64,000 bases of DNA from Alectoria sarmentosa. Its lineage: Eukaryota; Ascomycota; Lecanoromycetes; Lecanorales; Parmeliaceae. The position numbers were made by a program, and so were the translations under genes. The notes beneath the pieces are model-generated. The model was not told the origin of the DNA, did not search any database, and saw only the letters and a program-made list of their open reading frames with translations. Shown here piece after piece: positions 34,558 to 46,300 of the stretch (positions are counted from its first letter, which is position 1; each line of letters starts with the position of its first letter). The DNA lies in contig WOGZ01000061.1 in NCBI GenBank assembly GCA_009733775.1, forward strand, positions 1 to 64,000, read 5' to 3'.

Positions 34558-36386
34558 GACTGAACGAGTGTCGTCGAATTCTGACTCAATTGTGGGCAGC
34601 GGCCTTATACGTGGGATTATGTTCTTTGTTTCTCGTTGATTTATGCTTCAACATTTTTTCTTTCCTATCGGTCTATTTAATCAATGTAGTATCGATCATT
34701 TAATACTTGCTTCATGATCATCACACCATGAGCATGCCAAGTCAAAGCTGCAAGATCAGTTCCTCGCTTTTTCTACCTGGATTATCTAATTGCATGCCTT
34801 CAAATCCTGGATAAGGCTCAGTCTTTAAGAATCTGACGACTAACGAGCATGAAATTTATGGCAAAGTGAGAGCCATATTGGAGCTGACCACCCAATTGGG
34901 CGATAATGCTAAGCATTTTGAGACATGTTCCTGCGAACGACTCAGCTGGGAATGATCATCAGGATTGCCTTTACCTTCTTCGTCATGTCATGACAAGCCA
35001 CCGGAAGATTACATCCGTTCAGACAGCACTGTTTCTTTCAATCCTATCAATCCTTCCCTACCATGAACGAACGAGATGACTATCTCCTGTTATCGCTTAT
35101 TTGTCATTTGGGTGATTCTTTCGATATCTGACAGGTGAGCTGTGTGACAGCCTCCGAAGAGTGAAAATGTAGAAGAATATGATGATTTCAATAGGCATTC
35201 CTGGCAATCACACCCTACCTTTTCGGGGATATACTGGGAGCGGGAAGTAAGGCCTAGTGTGAGATCCTTCAACACCTGAGAGCTATGAAGGTTCCCGTGG
35301 TCTTCCCAACGACCAGAATGCCATAGCTGGGCTGTATTTCGTCTCTTCACTTCAGCGCGCATTGAGCCTAGAACGGTTGCTCCACGCAGCCCACTCCTCT
35401 CCCGGTTTGGAGAGGGCTGTTCCGTCGGTTCGGCACAAAAGCGCACGGTTACAGAACCCTTGCGACACGCAGCCGACTCCTCTCCCGGTCTCTGACATGG
35501 TTGCAGGAAAGATCCGTCTGACGACGGACCTAGCGGAGGAAAAAAGAATGTTCAATTGAAGGCAATGTTCTGATGCTGGTTGCAGAAGTTCGTCTCGCTT
35601 CTATAAACGGAAACCGGAACGTGCCGTAGTAATAAGGTCGAGCACGGCATCTGTGGAAACATCGCCCCCCCCCCCCGCGGCCCGGGCGATCGACCTCATA
35701 AAGATTTCTCTGAGCAAGTTAGAGGCTTTTTCCTTCTCGGGGCTCCCCTCCCGCAAGATTTTTTCGCTACCCCGTATGCGCTGTTTTGGGAGTCCTAGAA
35801 ACTGGAAGCGACAAGCGCTTCTCGCCTCCATCAATACGAGGTCGTCGGCATCGTGCGAAAAGTGTTGCAGTGCATATCGTGGTGGCTCCTAAGGGGCCAT
35901 CACGCTGTCTGTCATCTCTCGCTTACATACAAGGGAAGGGTGCATGTTGTTGTGCCGCAAAAAATTCCCCGAGCAGGTATCCACTCTTGGTGTAACGCCA
36001 ATACAACTCTCCTAGCCACTTCGCACTGCTGACGCCCGAAAAGTTCTTTGCCACGTTGTTTTGTGAGTGAGGAAGTAAGCGAGACACAGCATCTACACTA
36101 TCATGCCTTGGCACTGAAAGGCAGCTATCAGGCCGAATGCTTTTCGAATCTCCGGCATAAAAGGACGACATCGTCCATGAACCAGGCCTTTTTTTTCCTC
36201 TTCAAAACGCCCGATCTTGCCGCTCTAACCTCGAGTCCCCCGTGCAAGACTTACACCAATTCACCATTCCTTAGTACTTCTTGTACTAGCGTTGGTCCCT
36301 ACTCTCACACCCTCTGCCCGCTATGATAAAGCACGTCGCGCCCCGAGGCAAGTATCGTGCTGGTGGAGCCTCGGAACAAGGGCTGA
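34558..36386. other. Intergenic, no recognised gene
   Basis: Open frames on both strands lack domains. A direct repeat (CACGCAGCC-ACTCCTCTCCCGGT) occurs near 35384 and 35468. A 12-base C run is at 35665-35676. The first coding exon of the DAHP synthase may lie in the last 100 bases. Confidence 0.4.
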
Positions 36387-37798
36387 CAAGCCCCAGCAGC
36401 GGTCTCGCATTACCCGCTTCTCTCCCAGTCAGACACGAAACCCGGTTTCGTGACCGACGTTGCGCAATGCCGGGACCCCATCACACCGCCTGAGGAGGAG
36501 CTCGAGACCAACGAGAACGCCAGGGGTAAGTATGTGCTGTGTCCGAGCTGGTATTCCAAGACTGATTGTCCCATTTGTAGTGGTCAATCAGCATCCGCTC
36601 GTACCTCCCCAGCTATTGAAAGCGAACATACACGCCGTCGGTGCCCCCTTGCGTCCCATATAGGTCACCCGTGCTGAATAGCTGTAGTCCCTCGAAGTAG
36701 TCCAAGCCGTGGACAAAGGTCGTCGTGACGCCACCCGCGTCATCAGCCAGGCATCCGACAGGCTCCTCGTGGTCTGCGGCCCCTGCAGCCTGCACGATCC
36801 CGCGGCGGCCCTTGAGTACGCCGACCGCCTGAAGACGCTGTCCGTCGAACTCGACGCCGACCTCGTCGTCGTTATGCGAGCGTATCTCGAGAAGCCGCGG
36901 ACGACCGTGGGCTGGAAGGGGCTGATCAACGACCCCGACCTGGACGGATCCTTCCGGATCAACAAAGGCCTCGCCGTCTCGCGCAGACTCTTCTGCGACA
37001 TCACGGCCAAGGGCCTGCCCATCGCCAGCGAAATGCTCGACACCATCAGCCCGCAGTACCTCGCGGACCTCATCTCCCTGGGCGCCATCGGCGCGCGGAC
37101 GACGGAATCGCAAGTGCATCGGGAGCTGGCGTCCGGACTATCCTTCCCCATTGGCTTCAAGAACGGGACCGACGGGAGCGTCGCCGTGGCTGTGGATGCG
37201 CTGCGCTCGGCGGCGGCGAAGCACCATTTCCTCGGCGTGACGGAGCAAGGCTTGGCTTCGATTGTGGAGACGACGGGGAATGCGCACACATTTATCGTTC
37301 TCCGCGGGGGCACCAAGGGGACCAATTACGATGCGGCGAGCGTCAAGGCCGCGAAAGAGGTGCTGCGGAAGCAGGGCCAGAGAGAGGTCGTCATGATCGA
37401 CTGCTCGCATGGTAAGCCGATCCAATGACACCTTTTCCCTCGCAGAGCCCAATCCTACCCCTCCCTCTGCCTGAGGATGCGACAACTATTCCCCTACTGA
37501 CACTCCCCTCCCAGGCAACTCGCGCAAAGACCACAACAACCAACCCCTGGTCGCCGACGCCATCGCCGACCAACTGTGCGCGGGCGAAAGGGCAATCGTC
37601 GGCGTGATGCTCGAGTCGAACCTCTGCGCCGGGAGCCAGAAGGTGGCCAAGGGCGGCCTGGCGGGCCTGAAGAAGGGCGTCAGCATCACGGACGCTTGCA
37701 TCGATTGGGACACGACGGTCGGCGTACTCCGGAACTTGGCGCGGGGAGTGCGCGAGCGGAGGGATAAGTGGAACGTCGGGGTTCGCGAGAGCGTTTGA
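36387..37798 (+). CDS. DAHP synthase (3-deoxy-7-phosphoheptulonate synthase, Aro3/Aro4 type)
   Basis: This enzyme condenses phosphoenolpyruvate and erythrose 4-phosphate, the first step of the shikimate pathway. The coding exons end or start at 36525, 36581-36636, 36688-37411 and 37515-37798, with GT-AG introns of 55, 51 and 103 nt. Joined exons read NARVVNQHPLVPPQLLKA, SLEVVQAVDKGRRDATRV, VVCGPCSLHDPAAALEYA, FRINKGLAVSRRL, GARTTESQVHRELASG, FIVLRGGTKGTNYDA and DCSHG-NSRKDHNNQ, all family hallmarks. The C-terminus DTTVGVLRNLARGV is complete. No ATG exists in the first exon frame (open from 36387 after a TGA); the start is a GTG at 36450 or, more likely, an upstream exon. The GVTEQG loop has Glu where the yeast enzyme has Lys (see findings). 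Codon use is very GC-rich. Confidence 0.88.
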
Positions 37799-38939
37799 TA
37801 CGAATACACATTGGGTTAGACGGATAATAGACTATAGACTTGGGTAATGTTTTTTTGGGGGAACTTTCGGTTTTTTGGGTTCGTTTGTGTAGATTAGGAT
37901 ACTGGAAAATCTATTGGCGCGATATAGACTGAGAGCTTTTCATAATGTAAGGGGGGGGCTTGGTGAGGACTTACCGAGTCAATCTACACTCTTTTCCTCC
38001 TCTTTTGTGATTGATTGAAAGGTCTAATTCCAGAAGGTACATAATGATAAAAAAAAAGGCCTTCAGCTCCAAAAAATTAAATTGCCTGTTGTAGTCATGG
38101 AAATCTAGGCGGCGAGGACACCGCTACAGACATAAGCGACCAATAAACCCAACGACAGATTTGCTATTGCCCGTTCGTTCAAGAACCCAGGAATACGGTA
38201 GGTACAGTAAGCAGGGAGTACGTACTCAATTACAAAAAAAGTCAATAAATCGTAGCAAGGAGAACAAAGGAAAACAGTTTGTCCCATCTACTGACTAACT
38301 ATTTATATATGGGGATGATAGAGAAGACAAGACAGGAGGTTACTCACTCTACGATGAACACTGACGCTGTTTTTCCTTGGACTTGTGAAATGGGCGGAGA
38401 AATTCTACTTTACGTACAAAGTGGGGGAATTTGTTTTTTCTTTTCTCTCTCTTCCGAGTGGAGTGGGGACAGTGCTCGGGCGGGCAGGCAGGCAGGCAGG
38501 TAGGCAGGAAAGAGAAGTTTGCGGTCTCACGACGCTGACAGTTGAATCAATACCCAAGAAAATGGCCCGTCGTTGACGGAGTAAGGATTGCTTCGATCGG
38601 GTTCGGATCTCAGGCAAGGAGATGACTTCTTCGGACTGCCAATTATATATTATATGGTCGCCTCGTCCGACCTGCGCCAAGACCGGTTCCTGGAAAAGAA
38701 GCACGGTGCTAGCGCGAAGGGGGGGGGGGGCTCGACACGTGATACATACGAACGGATTAGGTTGGATGCTCAAGGTTTCGGTACTATCAACTTGAAGAGT
38801 GTATCAATTCGAGAAACCCAAGGTACTCACTCTCTAACCTTGGAGTCTATCGGAAAGCCAGACCCCAAGTACACACCCTCTTGACTTTTCGACAACAAAA
38901 AAGAAATAAAAAAAGTAACCCACCCATTTCCTCTCCCTC
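37799..38939. other. Intergenic between two convergent genes, with a GGCA microsatellite
   Basis: No gene is recognised. A (GGCA)n tract lies at about 38482-38508 and a 12-base G run at 38719-38730. Confidence 0.4.
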
Positions 38940-40031
38940 TTACGTCTTCTTATTCGCCCTCCCCTTCTTAGGCGCGCCATACGACCTCACCTTCTCCCCC
39001 GACTCGATCCTCCGCTGCTTTCTCCTATAGTAGCTCTCCTTGGACTGTAGTCTCGCCTTTTCCAAGTTGCCCTGATCAAACTTGCGCCGATAATAGCCCT
39101 CCATGCGTCTCTCGTTGATGCGCCTCCTCTCCTCGGTCTGGGGCTTGGCGCAAGGTCTGCCCTTCTTCGCATCTCCGTTTGGCAGTATCGCCTTGGGCCT
39201 GGTTGGCTTCCGGTTGCGGCGGGGCCTCTTTGCTTTCGCGAACGAAGATGGCTCGTAGTCTGCGTCGGGTTCAGCCGCGTCGGAGAGATCAGAGTCGATG
39301 TCATTGCCTGTGTTGGGGACATATAGGTCGTCAGGGAGAGAGCCTTGTTGCGTGTTCTCTTCAGGAAGAGTCCATCCTTCGCGGATTGCAGTGGCAATCA
39401 GATCTTCAGGGATATCAGAGAGGGCCAAGTCCTCAGCGTCCAAGGTCCCATCGTCTTGGTAGTTTTGGATTGATCCATATGGAAAAATCCCTGCTGCAAC
39501 TGGAGGAGGGCCCATATTGCCATGTAAGAACAATGGACGATCAATCGAAGAGACTTGTCGCCCGGGGGGAGTGATTGCTCTGAAGTTGTGTTGCGTCGTC
39601 GTATTGGCGGAGGAAAGTGGCCGTAGAGGGTAGTAAGGTGTTGGGGCGATTAGGGAATGAGAGAAGATATCCGGGCTGGGATAGTGGAATTGCTGTACTG
39701 GCTGCTCTAGTGGGCGCCACACGGAGCTGGGGTGAGTTTGCGATTGAGGGGGAAATGAAACGTACCTCTGATCTGGCAATGATGGCGGTGGAGTGATTGG
39801 TGTGGCGAACTCACCATCATCGCTCTGGATGGCGTGCTGGTCGAAGTCAAGTCCATCGAAATCAAAAGCTGCATCACCCTGAGGTGCGTCGGCGAAGTCG
39901 CCTCCTGGAATGCCAAAAGGGTATATTTCATCGAAAAAGGAGCCCTGCTCTGCTGGGTCATTTGAATGTTGGAGGAGGCTGGGGTCCACAATGCCTTGAT
40001 ATTGAGAGTCGCCCATGTCGGAGATATCCAT
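38940..40031 (-). CDS. Hypothetical basic, probably nuclear protein, 363 aa
   Basis: A long single-exon frame with strong codon character. Residues 1-230 are acidic, Pro/Ser/Gln-rich and probably disordered (MDISDMGDSQYQGIVDPSLL at the start). Residues 265-363 are strongly basic, with KRPRRNRKPTRPKA, KKGRPCAKPQTEERRRINE and two YYRRK repeats. This arrangement of an acidic N-terminal part and a basic tail suggests a nucleic-acid-binding or regulatory nuclear protein. I know no named family for it and see no zinc cluster or bZIP zipper. Confidence 0.7.
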   Translation of the reverse strand: MDISDMGDSQYQGIVDPSLLQHSNDPAEQGSFFDEIYPFGIPGGDFADAPQGDAAFDFDGLDFDQHAIQSDDGEFATPITPPPSLPDQRYVSFPPQSQTHPSSVWRPLEQPVQQFHYPSPDIFSHSLIAPTPYYPLRPLSSANTTTQHNFRAITPPGRQVSSIDRPLFLHGNMGPPPVAAGIFPYGSIQNYQDDGTLDAEDLALSDIPEDLIATAIREGWTLPEENTQQGSLPDDLYVPNTGNDIDSDLSDAAEPDADYEPSSFAKAKRPRRNRKPTRPKAILPNGDAKKGRPCAKPQTEERRRINERRMEGYYRRKFDQGNLEKARLQSKESYYRRKQRRIESGEKVRSYGAPKKGRANKKT

Positions 40032-40339
40032 CTTGATGCTCTTGCTGAGAGTAATTCGACTGGTCTGTATAGTAGTTGATTGGTTGTGAGCTTTGTATAT
40101 GGAGGGTCGCCGATCTGTTTTGCAGTATATACAGTAAAGTATCCTGTAATTGAAAGAATATATGAGGTTGAATCGTACGAGAAACTTGGTCTTTCAAGAT
40201 CGCCCAAGGGAAATAAGTGAAGGACATATCCGTTGACAATCGGGTAACAAGACCTCTTTGTAGTGTTCTCTTTGTGCAGGGATAAAGACAAAGGATGAAA
40301 AGTCGAAGAGAGGCAACTTGAATAATGCTTCTTTGTTGC
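40032..40339. other. Upstream region of the basic protein gene
   Basis: No gene seen; probable promoter. Confidence 0.35.
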
Positions 40340-40756
40340 TCAAGGTCTGAAAACAATGCTCTCATTGTTATAGAGGATAAAGCGCGTGAATGAGCTTTCA
40401 AGAGACTCAAAGGGCGTGATCCCTGGAGTTCGGTACACTCCCATGCTTGGAAAAGCCTTTTGCATGAAGACAATTTTCTTACCTCGAACTATCGTTTGTG
40501 GCCTAAGAGGGTTGAATTCGTCCTGCGCGCGCAAATCAGCAGCTAAGGATGCTTTTAAACGGTCAACATGTAGTGCAGTGGCGATGACAAGTATAACCAG
40601 GACCGAGAGCCCATACAGCAACAAGATTGCTGAAGTGAGCCTAGGAATCACATCCGTCTTTCTGGTAGCAATCCCATTGACCAATAGAGACCATTGTCCA
40701 CCGTGTTGGAACTTCTTCTCGAAATTGCGGTTCGCTAGCGTGAAATGACTGGTCAT
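40340..40756 (-). CDS. Small hypothetical protein with one membrane segment, 138 aa
   Basis: An open frame with a hydrophobic segment (LTSAILLLYGLSVLVILVIA) at about residues 40-59 and a hydrophilic remainder. No domain is recognised and no introns are needed. It could be a chance frame, since the antisense strand is also open over the same region; the membrane segment is the only support. Confidence 0.3.
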   Translation of the reverse strand: MTSHFTLANRNFEKKFQHGGQWSLLVNGIATRKTDVIPRLTSAILLLYGLSVLVILVIATALHVDRLKASLAADLRAQDEFNPLRPQTIVRGKKIVFMQKAFPSMGVYRTPGITPFESLESSFTRFILYNNESIVFRP

Positions 40757-41242
40757 AATGGAATAGGCCCTTCACTTTGATCCGTTCAAGCAAGTGAGCT
40801 CGCTGCTTTTTATTTCAGTCGCATCACGTGTACCCACCCAGGCTCACCACCATTTGGTGAGCCATGGGTGACATTTCTCGGGAAAGATCCCCAGGGGTCG
40901 CTATAATCCTCCCACTCTCTGGGAATTGGGATGAAACTTATATCGCGCATCGAGACCTTCGTCATGTCGGTTATGAATGCTACTCGGTATATAATTACGC
41001 TCGAAGTAGACGCAAATTTAGTGCAAAGGACCTGACTGTAAGAGGCGAACAATCTTTGGAATAGGCCATGAAAGTTGCAAAGAGCAGGTATCGCCAGAGG
41101 TCGAACAACGATGTCCGCTTTTCGTAAAGAGCTCCTGGATTTTTCAAAAACACAGCGCATCAAGCCTAACGAAGAGTAGACGATTACGAGAATACTATAA
41201 GCTGAATTCCAACGATACTGCGACCATGCTAGGTATGGTTGC
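40757..41242. other. Intergenic, no convincing gene
   Basis: A 156-codon minus-strand frame overlaps the end of the reductase gene but has no domain. Confidence 0.35.
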
Positions 41243-42265
41243 CTATTTATTAGACACCTTCTTGTACGTCTCGTAGCCAACGTCGATCACTATCTTTCCT
41301 TTTGTTCTCCCGGTTCTCAGCTTCTCGAATGCCTGCGGCGCCTGCTCAAACGAGAACTTCTGATCAATCACTGGTTTGACTTTGCCGGTTTTCATCCATT
41401 CTCCGATCTGCTGCAGGTCTTCAGGATTTTGCTGGGGCCAGAAACCCACCACCTTGGCCTTGATACCGCCGAGAAAGCCAGGCCAGACCTTCCGTTTCAG
41501 ATTGTCAGCCAAATTTTCAAGTGTAGGCTCTCCGCCAACAACAACGTAGACAGATCCGGACTGCATGAACTCGTGACAGTGCCATATCAGCTCCTTGTTA
41601 GTCCCCACATTATCAACAGCATGATCGAATTTGTACCCCTTCGCTTTCAATGCTCCAATAACGCTGTCTTTCTTGTAATCCACAACATCATCTGCACCAA
41701 GGCTCTTACAGAAATCCACATTATTTGTTGAGCAAGTCGTCGTGACATGACATCCCATAGCCTTGGCAAATTGGATGCTAAATACACCTGTCCCACCTGA
41801 ACCACCATTGATGAAAATCTTGTCTCCTTTCGAGACTCGCGGCACGATGGATTGATAGGCCGTCAATCCTGCTACGCCGACAGTCGCTGCGTCGAGAGGG
41901 TCGACACCATTTGGGAGGACGACTGTGCTATTGGTTCCAGAGACAGAGAAATCGGAGAGCGCGCCACCAGCTAAAGGTGAACTGCCGGACATGCCAAAGA
42001 CAAGTTGGCCGGCTCTGAGAGGAGAGCCAGGGGCTGGTGTGACAATGGAGCCAGCAAAGTCGATACCAGGTGTTGCTGGTTTGGTGATTGCGAAACGGGC
42101 GACACCTGGGATCTCGGCTGGTTTGTAGTCGATAGGATTGAGTGCTGTAGCGATGATCTGAACTAGGTGTTGGTCTGACTTTGGCTTTGGTATCGGGGCG
42201 GAGAGATTGATCTTGAGGTTCTTCTCCAGCCCGCCTTTGGTAATCGAGTACTGCCACGCCCTCAT
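41243..42265 (-). CDS. Zinc-free medium-chain dehydrogenase/reductase (quinone oxidoreductase-like), 340 aa
   Basis: An intact single-exon frame. MRAWQYSITKGG is the usual start of this group, so the Met at 42265 was chosen over the upstream one at 42292. The N-terminal GroES-like part has LNPIDYKPAEIPG and PGIDFAGSIV. The Rossmann part has the nucleotide-binding INGGSGGTGVFSIQFAKAMG and the substrate-side FDHAVDNVG. The end has FEKLRTGRTKGKIVI. The zinc ligands of alcohol dehydrogenases are absent, so NAD(P)H-dependent reduction of a quinone or enone is expected. It sits at the edge of the AT-rich island and could be a tailoring enzyme or a detoxification gene. Confidence 0.9.
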   Translation of the reverse strand: MRAWQYSITKGGLEKNLKINLSAPIPKPKSDQHLVQIIATALNPIDYKPAEIPGVARFAITKPATPGIDFAGSIVTPAPGSPLRAGQLVFGMSGSSPLAGGALSDFSVSGTNSTVVLPNGVDPLDAATVGVAGLTAYQSIVPRVSKGDKIFINGGSGGTGVFSIQFAKAMGCHVTTTCSTNNVDFCKSLGADDVVDYKKDSVIGALKAKGYKFDHAVDNVGTNKELIWHCHEFMQSGSVYVVVGGEPTLENLADNLKRKVWPGFLGGIKAKVVGFWPQQNPEDLQQIGEWMKTGKVKPVIDQKFSFEQAPQAFEKLRTGRTKGKIVIDVGYETYKKVSNK

Positions 42266-43042
42266 GGTAGATAGTGGGAATATTACCGTCATGATGATAA
42301 GCTAGGCGTGAGCCTTTCAGTAACATTGAATTTTCCAGTGTTTTGCCCCGTCCGAGAATCGCTGTCTTAGCCCCGAGCATGCCTCGAGTCGTTTCCGACG
42401 GGGTGGCGCTAATTAGCGTGTGCAGATACATTGGCGCTAGTAGGGTTTATCGTACATCATACGCCTGTATTATTAGCTGCGGTAGACCCGGTGAAAGACT
42501 GCCGCTCATAGTTGTTGCGTCACGCCGGTGGGTACTGCACACCGCTGAATAAGACGTATATCCATGGGGAGTACACCTTCCTCATAGGGCCGTCACGCCC
42601 ATATCATGGGCAAATGCCCACCAATACGCGTGTATCTTTCCATGAATATCCGTCCTGTCTGTCAGAGAACCAGAATAATGCTGAATGCTTGTAGTTCGAT
42701 ATGAACGAAATAATAGCTATAAAGAGAACTATATGCTATAAAGCCGTTTATGTAAGCAACACCAAGTCGCACTAAATTCAATCGGGTCATATAAAGCTGT
42801 AAGCTGAAATCATAACACTGTTTATAAATATTTATTATATTTATAAATGTTTATTATATTTATTAATATTTATTATATTTATAAATTCTCGTCGTCTTTA
42901 TAATATTTCGTTATAATTATAAATATTCGTTATATTTTTATAAATAAAACTTTATTTTTATAAATAAAACTTTATTTTTATCATTTTTATTTTCTATTTT
43001 ATTTAATACTTTCTTTTTTATTATTTTTTAATTTTATATTAA
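42266..43042. other. Transition from balanced-GC to AT-rich sequence
   Basis: No gene. Composition changes near 42810. The tract 42826-42890 repeats the unit TTTATAAATATTTATTATAT about three times with drift. Confidence 0.5.
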
Positions 43043-43047
43043 TATTA

Positions 43048-43307
43048 TGTGAGATAGTAAAATTTCTTTTCAATAAAGCTACGTAATAATTAAATAATTA
43101 CGAGATTTATAAACGTAATAGCGAGTTTCAATCGATAAGTTATTAAATAAATTAATAATTAAAGAAGAAAGAAAAAGAAAGAAAAATTGCGAATATTTAA
43201 AACTTTTATTAAATATATTAAAAACGCACTTTAATTGCGTAACACGTAATTTAATAAACGATTTAAGCGAGCCTTATTAAATCGCTTTAAATATTTTTAC
43301 TTTTATA
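43048..43307 (-). repeat. 3' LTR of the gypsy element (minus orientation)
   Basis: 260 bp, starting TGTGAGATAG and ending TTTTATA, where the last TA corresponds to a mutated CA. It retains more G than the other copy at its start. Confidence 0.88.
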
Positions 43308-46300
43308 ATTAATTCTTTTTTTAAAAGATTTAATTTTTGAATTTTAATATAATTGCGTATTATAATTAAATGCTTATAAGCTTTTTATATTCATTTATAT
43401 TATTTATTATTTTTTAAACGTAATTTAAATTAACGTTTATTGTTTTAATGCACGTAAATTATTTATCGCAAATTTTTATAAATATATTAATATGTTTATA
43501 TATTGAAATCGCGATAACGCAATTATAAACATTATTGTTTTAATTAATAAAGCGCGAGCATTTTATAACTGTGTTATAATATGCTATTATCATTATTACA
43601 AAATACGATTATTGTTATTAATTATTATAATTTTATTATTATTGTTATTTGAAAACCGCGTTAATGAATTCAAAATCTCATTTTCATTTTTAACTTTTTA
43701 ATAATAATAATATCAACATCAACATCAATATTATCATTAATAAATGTTATATTTTTTTTTATATTTATTATTTTGTTTATATTTCTTATTATTATAATAA
43801 TATATTAATAAATTATATATTAATAAATTATATATTATCGTAATAACGAAGCGTATACATTAATTGAAATAACAATTAAACGAAATTATAATTATTTAAT
43901 TTAATTAATTTCATTTTATAATAAACATTTTAAAGAGCATTTAAATTTATTTAATTAATTGCGAAAATCGACGAAGTTCGTGAAAAGTATATTAATAATA
44001 TTAATAATGATTTTAATTATTTCTCGTCGTCGTCGTGATTTTAATAATCGTTTTTTTCGTAAATTGAAAATTAATAATGTGAGAACTTTGGTTTATAAAT
44101 ATAATTATTATTATCGTCGTTATTATTTTTGTTTTTATCTTTATTTTTATTATTGCTTTTATTATTACTTTTTTTTTTATAAATATAAAAAGTTATTTTA
44201 AAAGATATTTAATTAATAAAATTAATAATTATCATTATTATAACGATCTTAATTGTTTTCGCTTATAAACATTCGCATTTATTATAAAGAAATGTTAAAT
44301 TAATAAAATTAATAATTATTTTTATTATCGTTTTTTTTTTTTTTTTTTTCTCGTCGTTTAAAATACATTAATTGAAAAAAATTAATAAATGTTTAAAAGA
44401 TTGCGTTAACGCGTGTTAAATCTTTATTTATTTTCGTTATATGCGCGCCTTCGCGAATAATTCTCGCGCGATTTGTATTAAATCGCGAATTAACATACGT
44501 TAATTTAAATGCGATCGATGTTTTCGCGAGAGTTATCTTTATGTGATCGACCCTTTCGCTCTCGCTTATTAAATTGTTATACATATTATTATCATCGTTA
44601 ATAACGACATTCACGACGTCTTGCGCATTTGAGAAAATAAAATAATTTTAATTAATATATGTGAAAGTTTTATTAATATAGTAATTATTATGTGTGTCGT
44701 CGTTTTTTCTTTTATTGTTATTATTTTCATTGTTTTTATCGTTATCGTTATTATTATTATTTTCGATATTATTTTTCATTATTTTTTAACGATTTTTATT
44801 AATAAGAAATTGTTTTTTAATATAAAAAGATATATAAATTAATGTTAAACAATTGTGTTTATGTTTATGATCTTTATAATTTTTTTTTTTTTTTATAATG
44901 CGAGACGTTTCAACGCATTAAGATATGCGTATATATGCGTATATAAGTCTTCGAATTTTTTTTAATCGTTTTTATTAAGCTTCTTAATTAAAGATTTGTT
45001 TATAAATTTTTTATTATTTATTTTTTCGTAATTTATTTCGTTTTTTGATTCTTTACGATAATTGCGTTTTTTATTTCGTTTTAAATATTAATTTACGTGA
45101 TTTCTTTATTTGCTCGAAATCCTTAATTGCGTTTTTAATATTTTTAAAATATTTTATTAATTCTCACGAAGTTTTATAAAATGAAAAATCTTTTTAATTA
45201 ATAAAATATTAATCTCGTTATTGCGAACTTTTTTGTTTAATATTTTATTAATTTTTCATTTCTTTTCGTTATTAATCAAGATTGTTTACGATTTTAAATT
45301 ATTATTATATAAATATCAAAATTTTAATAACGACATATAAAATATAAAATGAATTTTATTATATTTAACAAAAAGATTTAATTTATAAACCTGCGTGTTT
45401 TTTTTTTATAATATTTTAAAAAATTTAAATTATTTATAATCAAGTTTCTTTTATAATTATAAAATGCGTATATTTAAATTTCGCAATAATACTTTATTTT
45501 TTTTTGAAAATTTATAATATGATAATAATTATTATAATATTTTATTTATGATTTTAATATTCGCTCTCATAATTTTTTTAAATACGATTTTATATTTTAT
45601 AATTATTTTATTCATTTATAATAAACGATGTTTTCTTTTTTAAGATTTTGTTTTTAAAAACTTTTTTTAAATTTATTATATATTTCATTAATAATTTTTA
45701 TAAGATTTCATTAATATTTATATATATATTATTATTGTATATAAACGCAATCATTAATAAAATCTCAAATTAATTATTTTATTTATAATTATAATAAACT
45801 CGCAAATAATGTTTAAAAATTTGATTTTATTTTTTAATTTGATTATTTATTTGAAAGTGAAACGCAATATTAAATCTTCGTTTCGCATTTAATTATTAAT
45901 ATAACATTATTTAAAACTTGTTTATAAATAATGAATCTCGATTTGAAATCAAATTTCGCATTATATTTTATAATAATATAAAGCTTTATTATATAATATT
46001 AATAAACTTATTAATTTTCAAATCTTTTATAATTATTATATACGTTACGTATTTTATTAATTTATTTATTAAAATTAAATTAAAATCGTAAATTTTATTA
46101 ATATATAAATTTTTTATAAATAACAGATTTATAATAAAATTTAATATTATAATATAAAATGAATTCACATTATTTAACGATATTAATATTAATTCGTTAT
46201 AAAATTTATAATAATAAATTCGCATTTTTTAACAATCGAGATAAATGCGAACATAATTTATTATATCGTTTATTATATTTATTTAATAATATTTGAATTT

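Noticed and set aside
34558..36326. ORFs of 60-118 codons between the synthetase and the DAHP synthase
   Set aside because: No recognisable motif and comparable frames open on both strands.
36588..37485. Minus-strand 245-, 168- and 115-codon ORFs
   Set aside because: Antisense to the GC-rich DAHP synthase exons, whose protein is unmistakable.
42826..42893. Possible CRISPR-like or centromeric repeat
   Set aside because: Only three drifting AT units without unique spacers; simple AT minisatellite in a eukaryotic genome.
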